Shown here piece after piece: positions 1-8,254 of a stretch of 46,905 nt of DNA. This DNA comes from Chlorobium sp. (GTDB lineage: Bacteria; Bacteroidota; Chlorobiia; Chlorobiales; Chlorobiaceae), in assembly GCA_005843815.1 (NCBI GenBank), contig SZYA01000080.1, positions 1 through 46,905 on the forward strand, read 5' to 3'. The position numbers and the translations under genes were made by a program. The notes under the pieces were generated by a model. The model made no database searches and was not told the DNA's origin. It was given only the letters and a program-made list of their open reading frames with translations. Each line of letters opens with the position of its first letter. The first letter of the stretch is position 1.

Positions 1-92
1 TGAACACATCGGTTTCAGCCGTCGAATCGCTGATTCACAGGGCAAAAAAAAAGCTTCACGACAAGCTCTATACCTATTATGCAGAACATTGA
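1..92 (+). CDS. ECF-type RNA polymerase sigma factor, C-terminal fragment (5' end outside window)
   Basis: Only the last 29 codons are present, read from base 3 to the TGA at 90-92. They encode a stretch beginning NTSVSAVESLIHRAKKKL, which is the end of a sigma-70 region 4 helix-turn-helix: the 'S.sAVes.i.RAkkkL' recognition-helix pattern is characteristic of ECF sigma factors. Family knowledge: region 4 binds the -35 element. The next gene is a small membrane protein that looks like its anti-sigma factor, followed by two Spy-like periplasmic proteins, so this sigma factor probably drives an envelope or metal stress response. Assignment to an ECF subgroup is not possible from this tail. Confidence 0.75.
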   Translation, partial: NTSVSAVESLIHRAKKKLHDKLYTYYAEH

Positions 93-157
93 TTTTTTTC
101 AGAAACCGCAAGTTTTACAGAAACCTGTCGTCCTACATAATGAAACAGGAGAAAAAG

Positions 158-514
158 ATGAAACCGTGTCATGAAAACATAGAGGCTGAGGTGACTGAAA
201 CCATGGGGGTGCTTGATCGGGTAGAGCGTCTTGAGGTTCACCATCTTTTCAGGGTGCGACTCATGCAAAGAGTAGAGGAGGAGTTGGTACAGAGAGGGAG
301 GGGTCGGGTCAGTACTCGCCTTGATTTTGGTCTGGCGTTTATTGTGCTGCTTCTGCTCATCAATCTCGCATCGGCTCTTCTGGTTATAAAGCCGGAAGAG
401 AGCCAATCGGTAGCAACCGTGGGCCAACTGGCAGATAACCAGAGTGATGATTACTCCAGCCATGAGTTTGCGTACTATGACCAGACCGCCTCTTATGTAC
501 CCGAAAAACCCTGA
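158..514 (+). CDS. small single-pass membrane protein, probable anti-sigma factor
   Basis: 118 residues. The ATG at 158 is preferred over upstream in-frame codons because CAGGAG (146-151) lies 6 nt before it; an earlier start would also overlap the sigma gene. A soluble, charged N-terminal region (about residues 1-54, with ETMGVLDRVERLEVHH and a basic RGRGR stretch) is followed by one strong transmembrane segment (about 55-75, FIVLLLLINLASALLVI) and a polar, acidic, Tyr-rich tail of about 45 residues. Size, cytoplasmic helical N-terminus and single membrane span immediately behind an ECF sigma gene match the architecture of short anti-sigma factors such as CnrY/RsoA types. I see no zinc-binding HxxxCxxC motif, so it is not a classic ZAS anti-sigma. 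Function is inferred from context. Confidence 0.55.
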   Translation: MKPCHENIEAEVTETMGVLDRVERLEVHHLFRVRLMQRVEEELVQRGRGRVSTRLDFGLAFIVLLLLINLASALLVIKPEESQSVATVGQLADNQSDDYSSHEFAYYDQTASYVPEKP

Positions 515-579
515 TCCCTGTTTCGACATTTCATGATGAATATGTAACGGCTAAACACACAATAAAAAGGAGATAACTG

Positions 580-1038
580 ATGAAAAAGAGATTGATGGTA
601 TTTACTGCGTCGGCATTGCTGCTTGGATTCAACAGCGCGTCGGCAGCACCAGGGTGCCCCACTATGGGGGGATTTGGCGGCAGAGGGCAGGGGTGCGGAG
701 TGACCATGATGGAAGAGCGTCTCGGACTGAATGAAAAACAGAGTGTAAAGATTGATGAACTCCAGTCAAATCATTTTCGAAAGGTATCAGTCGAAAGAAG
801 AAAACTTGCTACCCTGGAGCGAGAGTTGCAGGAGGAGTCGCTGAAAGCCAACCCGGATGGTAAAAAAGTTGAGCAGCTCTCGGAAAAAGTTGGAAAACAA
901 CATGCCGCTCTTGCCCGACTGGGAAGTGCCCATGTTGCTGAAATTTCAGCAATACTGACTCCCGAGCAGCGCGATTCCATGCGCACCATGATGGATGATC
1001 TGCCTCTCCGGGGCAATAGAGGCATCAGACCGAGATAA
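580..1038 (+). CDS. Spy/CpxP-family (LTxxQ) periplasmic protein
   Basis: 152 residues with a cleavable signal peptide (MKKRLMVF..., predicted cut after ASA near residue 22). A Gly-rich segment with two cysteines (GCPTMGG...GQGCG, about 25-40) precedes an all-helical charged domain with the two LTxxQ-like motifs of the family: LGLNEKQ near residue 49 and LTPEQRDSM near 127. Family knowledge: Spy/CpxP/ZraP proteins are periplasmic chaperones or metal-stress modulators that form helical cradles. A strong ribosome binding site, AAGGAG, lies 7 nt upstream. Its C-terminal half aligns by eye with the next gene (EESLKxNPD, LTPEQRDSM versus CTPTQRDSL), so the two look like diverged tandem duplicates. 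A terminator follows directly. Confidence 0.75.
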   Translation: MKKRLMVFTASALLLGFNSASAAPGCPTMGGFGGRGQGCGVTMMEERLGLNEKQSVKIDELQSNHFRKVSVERRKLATLERELQEESLKANPDGKKVEQLSEKVGKQHAALARLGSAHVAEISAILTPEQRDSMRTMMDDLPLRGNRGIRPR

Positions 1039-1058
1039 TTTTATTGAACAACGTCCAT

Positions 1059-1095
1059 AAAAAAGCAGGCTTATGGCTGTAATGCCTGCTTTTTT
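1059..1095 (+). terminator. Rho-independent terminator between the two Spy-like genes
   Basis: A perfect 12-nt inverted repeat (AAAAAAGCAGGC at 1059-1070, GCCTGCTTTTTT at 1084-1095) with a 13-nt loop and a terminal T run. It begins 20 nt after the first Spy-like stop codon. It shows that an apparent in-frame ATG at 1073, inside the loop, is not the start of the next gene. Confidence 0.85.
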
Positions 1096-1126
1096 ATACC
1101 AAGAAAAAATAGACCCTGATCATACC

Positions 1127-1624
1127 ATGAACTTTCTCGCTTCAAAGCGCCTTGTTACAACAGCTCTTGTTCTCCTCGCTGTATTTAACGTGGCACTGCT
1201 CGGTCTGCTCTTCTGGCAGAACACTTGCAGAGTACGCCAAACGCCTGCTGGGCATCAATTTGGGTTTCATCCCGTGTTTGAAAAATCTCTGGCCCTCACC
1301 CCATCCCAGGCACTTTCGTTCCGTCAACTGCGTCGGCAGCATTTTATTAAAGTCAGGCCTGAGATCGAGAGTATTGCTCTACTGAAACAACAACTGGTTG
1401 AAGAGTCGCTGAAAGAGAACCCGGACAACACAAAACTCGATAATATTGCTTCAAGCATCGGTTTTCGTCAGATTGCCCTGGAGCGTGAACTTGCTGAACA
1501 TTTTCATGAGTTGGCAAAGGTGTGCACGCCGACGCAACGCGATTCACTGAAACAGATACTCAACCAATTAACTGCTCACAAACAGGCCATGAGAATGGGG
1601 CGATGGATGGAGCAACGCCAATAA
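1127..1624 (+). CDS. membrane-anchored Spy/CnrX-like periplasmic protein
   Basis: 165 residues from the ATG at 1127; the longer frame from 1073 would start inside a terminator loop. An N-terminal hydrophobic segment (about residues 8-28, TTALVLLAVFNVALLGLLFW) lacks an obvious cleavage site and probably anchors the protein. It is followed by a charged helical domain with LTPSQ near residue 53 and CTPTQRDSL near 133. The core resembles the preceding Spy-like protein (EESLKENPD). Family knowledge: the heavy-metal resistance/CnrX fold includes membrane-anchored periplasmic sensors that hold an anti-sigma factor. With the sigma and anti-sigma genes upstream this one could be the sensor; that role is inference. 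It ends 16 nt from the convergent flippase gene. Confidence 0.65.
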   Translation: MNFLASKRLVTTALVLLAVFNVALLGLLFWQNTCRVRQTPAGHQFGFHPVFEKSLALTPSQALSFRQLRRQHFIKVRPEIESIALLKQQLVEESLKENPDNTKLDNIASSIGFRQIALERELAEHFHELAKVCTPTQRDSLKQILNQLTAHKQAMRMGRWMEQRQ

Positions 1625-1640
1625 CAGGGCCAGGAGGTTT

Positions 1641-3161
1641 CTATGGTTTCGTTTTAGTAAATCTGTTGCCTGCTTTCATGACAAGAAGCCTCGTCTCTTT
1701 ATGGAACAGCGCTCCGGCTATCACGAGATAGAGTAACAGTAATCCCCCTTTAAGAGCAATCGCCCCCTCTGTTCGAGGAAGTTCTGATCCGGAAGTGAGC
1801 TGCATTGATGCCAGAGCAATAGCTGCAACAAGAAGGAGGAAAAGCTTGAGCCAGTCGTGACGAACAGGAAAAACTCTCAGTGAGAACCATGCCATCACCA
1901 GGCACATGACGGCTGTACCGGCAACAATGGCGTAAGCAGCTCCATCCATGCCACTCAGGGGGATAAACCACCAGCACGAAATGGCGGTCACTGCAGCACC
2001 CGCAAACGTGACAACAGGCAGGTAACGGGTATTGCCGGTGATGAGCAGCCCTGCGGAAAGATTGGTGGAGATCATATCAAACACATAACTCAGGAAAATC
2101 CACGGCAGAATGGAGAGCCCAATCCAGTAACGGGGAGGGAGCAGATAAAAGCTTCCGGCATAGTGGTAGCGAACAAGATCCGGAACAAAGAAGGTGGCGG
2201 CAAGCGCCAGAAACATGGCAACAAGAGTTGAGATGCTGAGCACATGCTGAAAAAGCCTTTTGGCATCGGGATCTTTGGCATGTTGCAGGAAAAAAGGCTG
2301 CCATGCAAAGCGAAAGATCTGGATAACAAGCTGCAGAACCACACCAAAAGCAGCAATCCTTCCATAAATACCAACAATGTCGGAAGGCTGATAGCCCGGG
2401 CCGTAGATGCGCTCAATGTCAGAAGCGGGAATACGGATCAAGATGTTCCGGTCTATAAGATGAATCAACAAGCCAGCGATGCCAGCAGGAACATAAGGCA
2501 GGCCAATGCGCAACATGTCACGCAACTGCAGCGATGAATAATACAGCCTGAACTGGCGGAAGAGCGGAATAACAAGAAGAAAAGAGAGTAATGAGCCAAA
2601 TGCCTCGGCAATAAAAACACCAGATAATCCAAAATGAAAGTAAAAAATAAGGATAACAGCGCTCGCAACCACTCCCACCACTCCAACCACTCGGGCAATG
2701 GCAAATTGAAGGGCTTTTCTTTTAAGACGCAACTCGGCAAAGGGAATGACCAGAAGGGTATCAAGCCATAATATCAGGGCTGCAAAGCGGACAAAGAGGT
2801 AATCTCCGGAAGAGAGTCCGATGAGCCAGGCAATATCTGGAGCAAAGAAAACAATAAGGAGCGCAAAAAGCGTTGAACTTACCAGAAGCGTTATAAACGC
2901 CGTTGAAAAGAGCTGGGTTTCGTCTCTCTCTTTATGGGCTGAATCTGATACAACCTTGAGATAGGAGGTCTCAAGGCCATAAGAAAAAAGAACATTGGCG
3001 AGCGCTATATTGGCATAGATGATGGTCTGTATTCCATTATCAAACGTGGAGAGTTTGTTGGCATAAAGGGGAACCAGCAGATAATTGAGGCTGCGGGCCA
3101 GAATAGTGCTTGAGCCGTAGATAACGGTATCTTTGAAAAGAAGCTTTAATTTTGAAAGCAT
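1641..3161 (-). CDS. polysaccharide/lipid-linked sugar flippase (MOP superfamily, Wzx-like)
   Basis: 506 residues, almost entirely hydrophobic, with about 12-14 predicted membrane helices. The N-terminus ([19 protein letters not shown] followed by YLLVPLY) is typical of polysaccharide biosynthesis proteins of the Wzx/RfbX group in the MOP superfamily. Family knowledge: these flip undecaprenyl-linked O-antigen or capsule repeat units across the inner membrane. The size is normal for the family. The upstream small membrane protein ends 23 nt before this start, so both probably share a transcript. A divergent kdsD lies beyond. The substrate cannot be read from the sequence. The polysaccharide cluster at 42-47 kb in this window is too distant to be assumed a partner. 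Confidence 0.85.
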   Translation of the reverse strand: MLSKLKLLFKDTVIYGSSTILARSLNYLLVPLYANKLSTFDNGIQTIIYANIALANVLFSYGLETSYLKVVSDSAHKERDETQLFSTAFITLLVSSTLFALLIVFFAPDIAWLIGLSSGDYLFVRFAALILWLDTLLVIPFAELRLKRKALQFAIARVVGVVGVVASAVILIFYFHFGLSGVFIAEAFGSLLSFLLVIPLFRQFRLYYSSLQLRDMLRIGLPYVPAGIAGLLIHLIDRNILIRIPASDIERIYGPGYQPSDIVGIYGRIAAFGVVLQLVIQIFRFAWQPFFLQHAKDPDAKRLFQHVLSISTLVAMFLALAATFFVPDLVRYHYAGSFYLLPPRYWIGLSILPWIFLSYVFDMISTNLSAGLLITGNTRYLPVVTFAGAAVTAISCWWFIPLSGMDGAAYAIVAGTAVMCLVMAWFSLRVFPVRHDWLKLFLLLVAAIALASMQLTSGSELPRTEGAIALKGGLLLLYLVIAGALFHKETRLLVMKAGNRFTKTKP

Positions 3162-3184
3162 GCAGAAAGAAAAATCAGAGAACT

Positions 3185-3532
3185 TTAAACACTGTCATTT
3201 GTTGCAGTCTCAGCCGATCCATTACTTAGAGCCGCTGCCCGTCGCTGCCTGATTGCCTCTTCATCAATCTGAAACCTCCCATCTTTCTGAATTACAGGGA
3301 TTCTTGAAATAACATCACGGAGATGACGTTGCGCCTCCTCCTGTTGCTGCTTGAGTTTATCCAGCTCATCTTTATTCAGGCCAACAGGATTATCTTTGTC
3401 AATAAGCGCATCATGGAACGACTCAATGACCAGATTCTGCTCTTTTTTCATATAGCCCACAAACTTGCGAAACAGGACGACAAAAATAAAAAATACGAAC
3501 AGGGATAAACCAAGAAGAACGAGCCAACTCAT
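3185..3532 (-). CDS. small membrane-anchored protein of unknown function
   Basis: 115 residues from the ATG at 3532; a longer reading begins at a TTG at 3577, and neither has a clear Shine-Dalgarno sequence. One N-terminal membrane segment (about residues 2-22, [20 protein letters not shown]) is followed by a charged, coiled-coil-prone region ([18 protein letters not shown], about 55-73) and a basic/polar tail. I recognise no named domain. It sits 23 nt upstream of the flippase in the same direction and divergently from kdsD, so a role in envelope assembly is possible but unproven. Confidence 0.6.
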   Translation of the reverse strand: MSWLVLLGLSLFVFFIFVVLFRKFVGYMKKEQNLVIESFHDALIDKDNPVGLNKDELDKLKQQQEEAQRHLRDVISRIPVIQKDGRFQIDEEAIRQRRAAALSNGSAETATNDSV

Positions 3533-3655
3533 GAGAAAATGGTTATGATGAGCAAAGGTAAAATGGTATTCTTTCAATTTAGCCGATATTATCTTTTATA
3601 AAAATAGTATCCAACCATCTTTTCTTCACTGAAGCATCTATTCTGCCAGAAGACT

Positions 3656-4636
3656 ATGAGCAAACCATCCAAAACCGGAAAAAGTACCATCAACGGAAAA
3701 ACAATCCTCGAACAGGAGGCAAACGCCATTCTCCTCATCGCTCAACGGCTTGATGAGAGTTTTTCTGATGCTGTAGAGTTATTGGCATCGTGCACAGGTA
3801 AAATTATAATCTCCGGCATGGGTAAATCGGGTATTATTGGCCAGAAAATCGCAGCAACCATGTCATCAACAGGTTCAACAGCTCTCTTCCTTCACCCGGC
3901 AGATGCTGCACATGGCGATCTTGGCATTGTCGCCCATGACGACGTTATTGTCTGTCTGTCGAAAAGTGGCACCACGGAAGAGTTGAATTTTATTCTTCCC
4001 ACGCTCAAGCAGATCGGAGCCAGAATTATCGCCATGACTGGTAACAATCGCTCGTTTCTTGCCATGAATGCGGATATTACTCTGGATACCGGCATAGAAA
4101 AGGAGGCATGTCCTTACGATCTGGCACCAACAACCTCAACAACAGCCATGCTCGCCATGGGGGATGCTCTTGCAATGTGTCTTATGCAACAGAAAAAGTT
4201 CACACAGCGCGATTTTGCACTGACTCATCCCAAGGGCTCTCTTGGACGACGGTTGACGGTGAAAGTGAGTGATATCATGGCCAAAGGCAACGCCGTGCCA
4301 GTCGTAACACAGCATGCCTCAGTAACTGACCTTATCCTTGAAATGACCTCAAAACGATATGGTGTCAGTGCTGTCGTGAATGGTGACGGAGCCCTCTGTG
4401 GAATATTTACCGACGGAGACCTGCGGCGCCTGGTTCAGAATGGGCGGGAGTTTTTAAGCCTTACTGCAGGTGAGGTTATGACACCAAACCCTAAAACCGT
4501 TACTACAGGGACAATGGCCAAAGAGTGTCTTGATATTCTTGAAACATGGCGTATAACACAATTGCTGGTGTGTGACAAAAAAATGCGACCAGTGGGAATG
4601 GTGCATATTCATGATTTGATTACACTAGGGCTTTAA
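3656..4636 (+). CDS. kdsD: arabinose-5-phosphate isomerase (KdsD/KpsF/GutQ family)
   Basis: 326 residues, the family's usual length. The SIS sugar-isomerase domain covers about residues 35-180, with IISGMGKSG near 50, the HPADAAHGDLG segment near 82 and the phosphosugar-binding SKSGTTEE near 103. HPKGSLGRRL near 191 leads into two CBS domains (about 205-325). Family knowledge: it interconverts ribulose-5-phosphate and arabinose-5-phosphate, the first step of Kdo synthesis for lipopolysaccharide. ATG start. It is divergent from the flippase operon and convergent with sucD, with a palindromic element between them. Confidence 0.93.
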   Translation: MSKPSKTGKSTINGKTILEQEANAILLIAQRLDESFSDAVELLASCTGKIIISGMGKSGIIGQKIAATMSSTGSTALFLHPADAAHGDLGIVAHDDVIVCLSKSGTTEELNFILPTLKQIGARIIAMTGNNRSFLAMNADITLDTGIEKEACPYDLAPTTSTTAMLAMGDALAMCLMQQKKFTQRDFALTHPKGSLGRRLTVKVSDIMAKGNAVPVVTQHASVTDLILEMTSKRYGVSAVVNGDGALCGIFTDGDLRRLVQNGREFLSLTAGEVMTPNPKTVTTGTMAKECLDILETWRITQLLVCDKKMRPVGMVHIHDLITLGL

Positions 4637-4647
4637 TCCCAGCCGAT

Positions 4648-4748
4648 GGGCTGCACCCATCGCGAACATTTCACGCCCCTTCAGGGCTTGAGGATCCCCA
4701 TATCTTCAGCCCTAAAGGGGCGTAATCTGCCAACACAGGGTGCAGTCC
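4648..4748. repeat. nested inverted-repeat (REP/MITE-like) element between kdsD and sucD
   Basis: Two nested imperfect inverted repeats. The outer arms are GGGCTGCACCC (4648-4658) and GGGTGCAGTCC (4738-4748), with one mismatch. The inner arms are ACGCCCCTTCAGGGCT (about 4673-4688) and AGCCCTAAAGGGGCGT (about 4708-4723), also with one mismatch. The layout resembles dispersed extragenic palindromes, which I believe are frequent in Chlorobium-group genomes; only one copy is in this window, so repetition cannot be shown here. Position between two convergent genes means it may also act as a bidirectional terminator. Confidence 0.6.
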
Positions 4749-4805
4749 TATGATTCTGCTAATCCGACATACCACACCCATCACCAGCGAATCACGCCAC
4801 TCCTC

Positions 4806-5705
4806 CTACCGTCCCAAAGCTTTAAGCATGGCATCACCAATGTCGGCAGGGCTCTCCACAACGTGTATGCCTGCGGCTACCATTGCTTGTATCTTGTCTT
4901 CCGCCGTCCCTTTTCCGCCTGACACAATTGCGCCGGCATGACCCATTCTGCGACCAGGAGGTGCTGTACGGCCAGCAATGAATCCGATAACCGGTTTTTT
5001 GAAATACTTCTGGATATATGCGGCAGCCTCCTCCTCTGCATTGCCACCTATTTCTCCGATCATGACCAGCCCTTCAGTCTCATCATCGGCGGCAAAGAGC
5101 TTGACTGCATCGATAAATTGCGTGCCAATAATGGGATCACCACCAATACCAATACAGGTTGACTGGCCAAGGCCGACCTGGGTAAGCTGGTGTACCGCTT
5201 CATAAGTCAAGGTTCCGCTTCGGGAAATAACACCAATTGACCCTTTCTTATGGATAAAACCTGGCATAATACCAACTTTCGCCTCTCCTGGAGTAATAAC
5301 ACCCGGACAATTTGGCCCGACCAGGAGAGCTCCCTTCTGCTTTACAAAGGCAAAGGCTTTCATCATGTCGTTGACCGGAATACCTTCGGTAATACAGATG
5401 ATCACTTTCAGCCCGGCATCGGCTGCCTCCATGATGGCATCAGCAGCAAATGGCGCTGGCACAAAGATCACTGTTACATTGGCTTCCGCCTTCTCGACAG
5501 CATCCCGGACTGTATTAAAAACCGGCACTGGCCGACAAAACTTGTCTTTTTCATTCCCATGATAAAGCAGATCACCTTTCCCTGGAGTAACACCGGCTAC
5601 CACATTGGTTCCATATTCAAGAATCTGGGAGGTATGAAAGGTGCCTTCTGCACCGGTTATACCCTGCACAAGCAGACGGGTATCCTTGTTCACTAAGACG
5701 CTCAT
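4806..5705 (-). CDS. sucD: succinyl-CoA synthetase, ADP-forming, alpha subunit
   Basis: 299 residues, full length. The N-terminal CoA-binding Rossmann domain carries [12 protein letters not shown] near residue 14 and GVTPGKG near 39; the ligase half carries GPNCPGVI near 124 and the phosphohistidine motif [12 protein letters not shown] near 250. Family knowledge: with SucC it catalyses succinate + CoA + ATP to succinyl-CoA, which in green sulfur bacteria runs in the direction of the reductive TCA cycle for CO2 fixation. The beta subunit gene is not in this window. It lies 47 nt downstream of gatA and may be cotranscribed with it. Confidence 0.96.
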   Translation of the reverse strand: MSVLVNKDTRLLVQGITGAEGTFHTSQILEYGTNVVAGVTPGKGDLLYHGNEKDKFCRPVPVFNTVRDAVEKAEANVTVIFVPAPFAADAIMEAADAGLKVIICITEGIPVNDMMKAFAFVKQKGALLVGPNCPGVITPGEAKVGIMPGFIHKKGSIGVISRSGTLTYEAVHQLTQVGLGQSTCIGIGGDPIIGTQFIDAVKLFAADDETEGLVMIGEIGGNAEEEAAAYIQKYFKKPVIGFIAGRTAPPGRRMGHAGAIVSGGKGTAEDKIQAMVAAGIHVVESPADIGDAMLKALGR

Positions 5706-5752
5706 AATACAGATTTATTAAAATTGATGGTTTTTGAGACGTTGACCAGAGA

Positions 5753-7180
5753 TTAAAAAGAACGTTGTATCCGTTTTGCAATACCAAGCAGCTTTCCCTC
5801 TTCAAAAAAGTTACAGACAAGATGCATTCCCACAGGAAGATTCAAGCTGTCAAATCCAAGCGGAACACTGACTGCCGGCATACCAACAATACTTGCAGGA
5901 ACGGTGAAAACATCAGCAAGATACATGTCAAGTGGATCGCCAGTTTTATCACCAATCCCAAAAGGGGGAAATGGTGATGTGGGGCCGGCAATAACATCAA
6001 CCTTTTCAAGCGCTTCGCGGTACCTGTCCTGAAAGAGCCGACGAACCTGTTGTGCCTTTTTGTAATAGGTATCATAGTAACCTGCAGAGAGCACATAAGT
6101 TCCAAGCATGATCCTGCGCTTGACCTCCCTGCCGAAAGCCTCCGTCCTCGAATTCACATACATGGCAGCAAGATCTTCGGCATGCTCTGAACGATAACCG
6201 TACCGGGCACCATCAAAACGGGCAAGATTGGATGATGCTTCGGCAGTCACAAGGATATAGTAGGCGGCAATAGCATACTCACTGTCTGGCAGCGTAATAT
6301 CAACCAGTTCAGCTCCCCGATCACGAAGTTCAGAGAGTTTTCCTTTTACCATCCTGGCAACATCAGGATTAAGAGTCTCGGGGAAATACTCTTTTGGCAC
6401 ACCAATCTTCAACCCCTCAACCGACACTGCCCCCATCTCAGATGAGTAATCGGAGACCCTATGAGAAGAAGATGTAGCATCCCGATCATCCCTGCCAGCC
6501 ATAACCTCCAGAACAAGGGCGGCATCATCGCAGTTACGAGCGAGCACTCCAATTTGATCGAATGAGGAGGCAAAAGCCACCAGGCCGTAGCGGGAGATCC
6601 TTCCGTATGTTGGTTTCAAACCAACAATATCACAAAAACCCGCAGGCTGCCGTACAGAGCCTCCAGTATCTGAACCAAGTGCCACCAGAGCAAGCTCAGA
6701 GGCCACTGCTGCTGCCGACCCCCCTGAGCTGCCACCTGGTACTCTCTTTTCATCAAAAGGGTTAGGAACATTACCATAGGCTGAGTTTTCATTTGAGCTG
6801 CCCATGGCAAACTCATCCATATTGGTTTTCCCAAGAAAAATAGCATCTTCTGCCTCAAGCCGAAGCACTGAGGTTGCGTCATAAACGCTCTCGTAATGCT
6901 CAAGAATTTTCGATGCGCAGGTAAGCCGGCCTCCTTTTATGGCAATATTGTCTTTGATCGCCATGGGTAAACCAAACAATTTGCCAAGGGGAAGGCCCTC
7001 CCTGAGTTTCTGGTCAAGGTACCTGGCCCTTTCTAGCGCCTGGTCATGAAAGACTGTGATATAGATGTTGCTATTACTATGCCTGTCAATACGTTCAAGA
7101 TAAAAACGTACAACCTCTTCACAGGTTATCTTCCGCAAGACAAGTTTTGAGCGAAGATCTTCGTAACTACTTAATTGCAC
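5753..7180 (-). CDS. gatA: Asp-tRNA(Asn)/Glu-tRNA(Gln) amidotransferase subunit A
   Basis: 475 residues. The amidase signature family is clear: catalytic Lys76 in [12 protein letters not shown], the [13 protein letters not shown] stretch near residue 150 with the cis-serine, and the nucleophilic serine in [11 protein letters not shown] near 173. Family knowledge: GatA hydrolyses glutamine and passes ammonia to GatB for transamidation of Glu-tRNA(Gln) or Asp-tRNA(Asn), so the cell probably makes at least one of these tRNAs indirectly. gatB and gatC are not in the window. The gene is divergent from uppS across about 200 bp (7181-7382) that hold no other gene. Confidence 0.96.
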   Translation of the reverse strand: MQLSSYEDLRSKLVLRKITCEEVVRFYLERIDRHSNSNIYITVFHDQALERARYLDQKLREGLPLGKLFGLPMAIKDNIAIKGGRLTCASKILEHYESVYDATSVLRLEAEDAIFLGKTNMDEFAMGSSNENSAYGNVPNPFDEKRVPGGSSGGSAAAVASELALVALGSDTGGSVRQPAGFCDIVGLKPTYGRISRYGLVAFASSFDQIGVLARNCDDAALVLEVMAGRDDRDATSSSHRVSDYSSEMGAVSVEGLKIGVPKEYFPETLNPDVARMVKGKLSELRDRGAELVDITLPDSEYAIAAYYILVTAEASSNLARFDGARYGYRSEHAEDLAAMYVNSRTEAFGREVKRRIMLGTYVLSAGYYDTYYKKAQQVRRLFQDRYREALEKVDVIAGPTSPFPPFGIGDKTGDPLDMYLADVFTVPASIVGMPAVSVPLGFDSLNLPVGMHLVCNFFEEGKLLGIAKRIQRSF

Positions 7181-7382
7181 GTCTTTTGAGAATTAATTTA
7201 AGAGAAGAGTATCTATAACTGATTTTTAAGTACCTTTGCTATCGTTTCCATGCCGTCCAAAGTTTGTATAATAAGAAATAACTGCATATTATTCAATTCG
7301 GCTTGATATAGTAGATGAGAAGATATATTTCAAGGTACCTCTATTTGGATACTGATTAAGAGCTAGGATAGTAACAGGATAT

Positions 7383-8231
7383 ATGAAACTCATAAATGTA
7401 AAGGGCCTTTCATCATCGCTTAAAGCCAGTTGGTTGTCTATGGACTCTGACCGTGAGGATTCACAGGTGCAGTATGAACTTCAATCATCATGCGAACTAC
7501 CCCGGCATATTGCGATCATCATGGACGGCAATGGGCGGTGGGCAAGATTGAAAGGCAAGACGAGAATTGATGGACATGTTGCCGGTGTAGAATCAGTACG
7601 AGACATCGTTGAAGCCTGCTCCCAGCTTGGCATAAAGTACCTTACGTTGTTCACCTTTTCCACTGAAAACTGGAAAAGGCCGGAGAAAGAGGTATCCGCA
7701 CTGATGCAGCTCATTGTCAGAGTGATCAGCAGGGAGAGTCGCAAGTTACATGATAACAACATTCGCCTCAGCATTATTGGAGAGATGGGGCTTTTGCCTG
7801 AGAATGTCCGTTCTGTTCTTGAAGGAACCATGGAGCTTACGAAAAATAATAATCGGCTTGTGTTGAGCATAGCAATCAGTTACAGTGGGCAATGGGATAT
7901 TACCCAGGCTTGCAAGGCCATTGCCTTTGATGTGAAGGCTGGTCTTCTCAAACCAGAGACTGTTACTCAGCAGACCGTCGCATCGTACCTGGCAACGGCT
8001 TCAATACCTGATCCCGAACTCCTGATTCGTACGAGTGGAGAGTTCAGACTCAGCAACTTTATGCTCTGGCAAAGCGCATACTCTGAAATTTATTTCACAA
8101 ACACCTACTGGCCTGACTTTCGTCGTTCGCAACTGTATGATGCTATTCGTGAATTTCAAAGCAGAGAACGACGGTTTGGACAGACAAGTGAACAAATTCA
8201 AACAAAAAAATTTCCTGCCAACAAGGTTTAA
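7383..8231 (+). CDS. uppS: undecaprenyl diphosphate synthase (cis-prenyltransferase)
   Basis: 282 residues, about 25-30 more than usual because of a polar N-terminal extension before the conserved core. The core begins at PRHIAIIMDGNGRWA (catalytic Asp48) and ends with LLIRTSGE and RLSNFMLWQ plus YFTNTYWPDF near 225-250. Family knowledge: it condenses isopentenyl diphosphate on farnesyl diphosphate to make the C55 carrier for peptidoglycan and O-antigen. The start is uncertain: ATG 7383 has a weak AGGA close upstream, and ATG 7441 (residue 20) would remove most of the extension. bamA follows after 23 nt, the common uppS-bamA type linkage. Confidence 0.92.
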   Translation: MKLINVKGLSSSLKASWLSMDSDREDSQVQYELQSSCELPRHIAIIMDGNGRWARLKGKTRIDGHVAGVESVRDIVEACSQLGIKYLTLFTFSTENWKRPEKEVSALMQLIVRVISRESRKLHDNNIRLSIIGEMGLLPENVRSVLEGTMELTKNNNRLVLSIAISYSGQWDITQACKAIAFDVKAGLLKPETVTQQTVASYLATASIPDPELLIRTSGEFRLSNFMLWQSAYSEIYFTNTYWPDFRRSQLYDAIREFQSRERRFGQTSEQIQTKKFPANKV

Positions 8232-8254
8232 CCTGATTGACCTGCACACATTTC

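Noticed and set aside
77..529. 150-residue minus-strand open frame opposite the anti-sigma-like gene
   Set aside because: The plus-strand frame has a ribosome binding site, a membrane segment and meaningful context; the antisense frame has none of these.
1073..1126. Longer start of the anchored Spy-like protein at 1073
   Set aside because: The codons fall in the loop and 3' arm of a clear terminator; the ATG at 1127 gives a normal membrane-anchored N-terminus.
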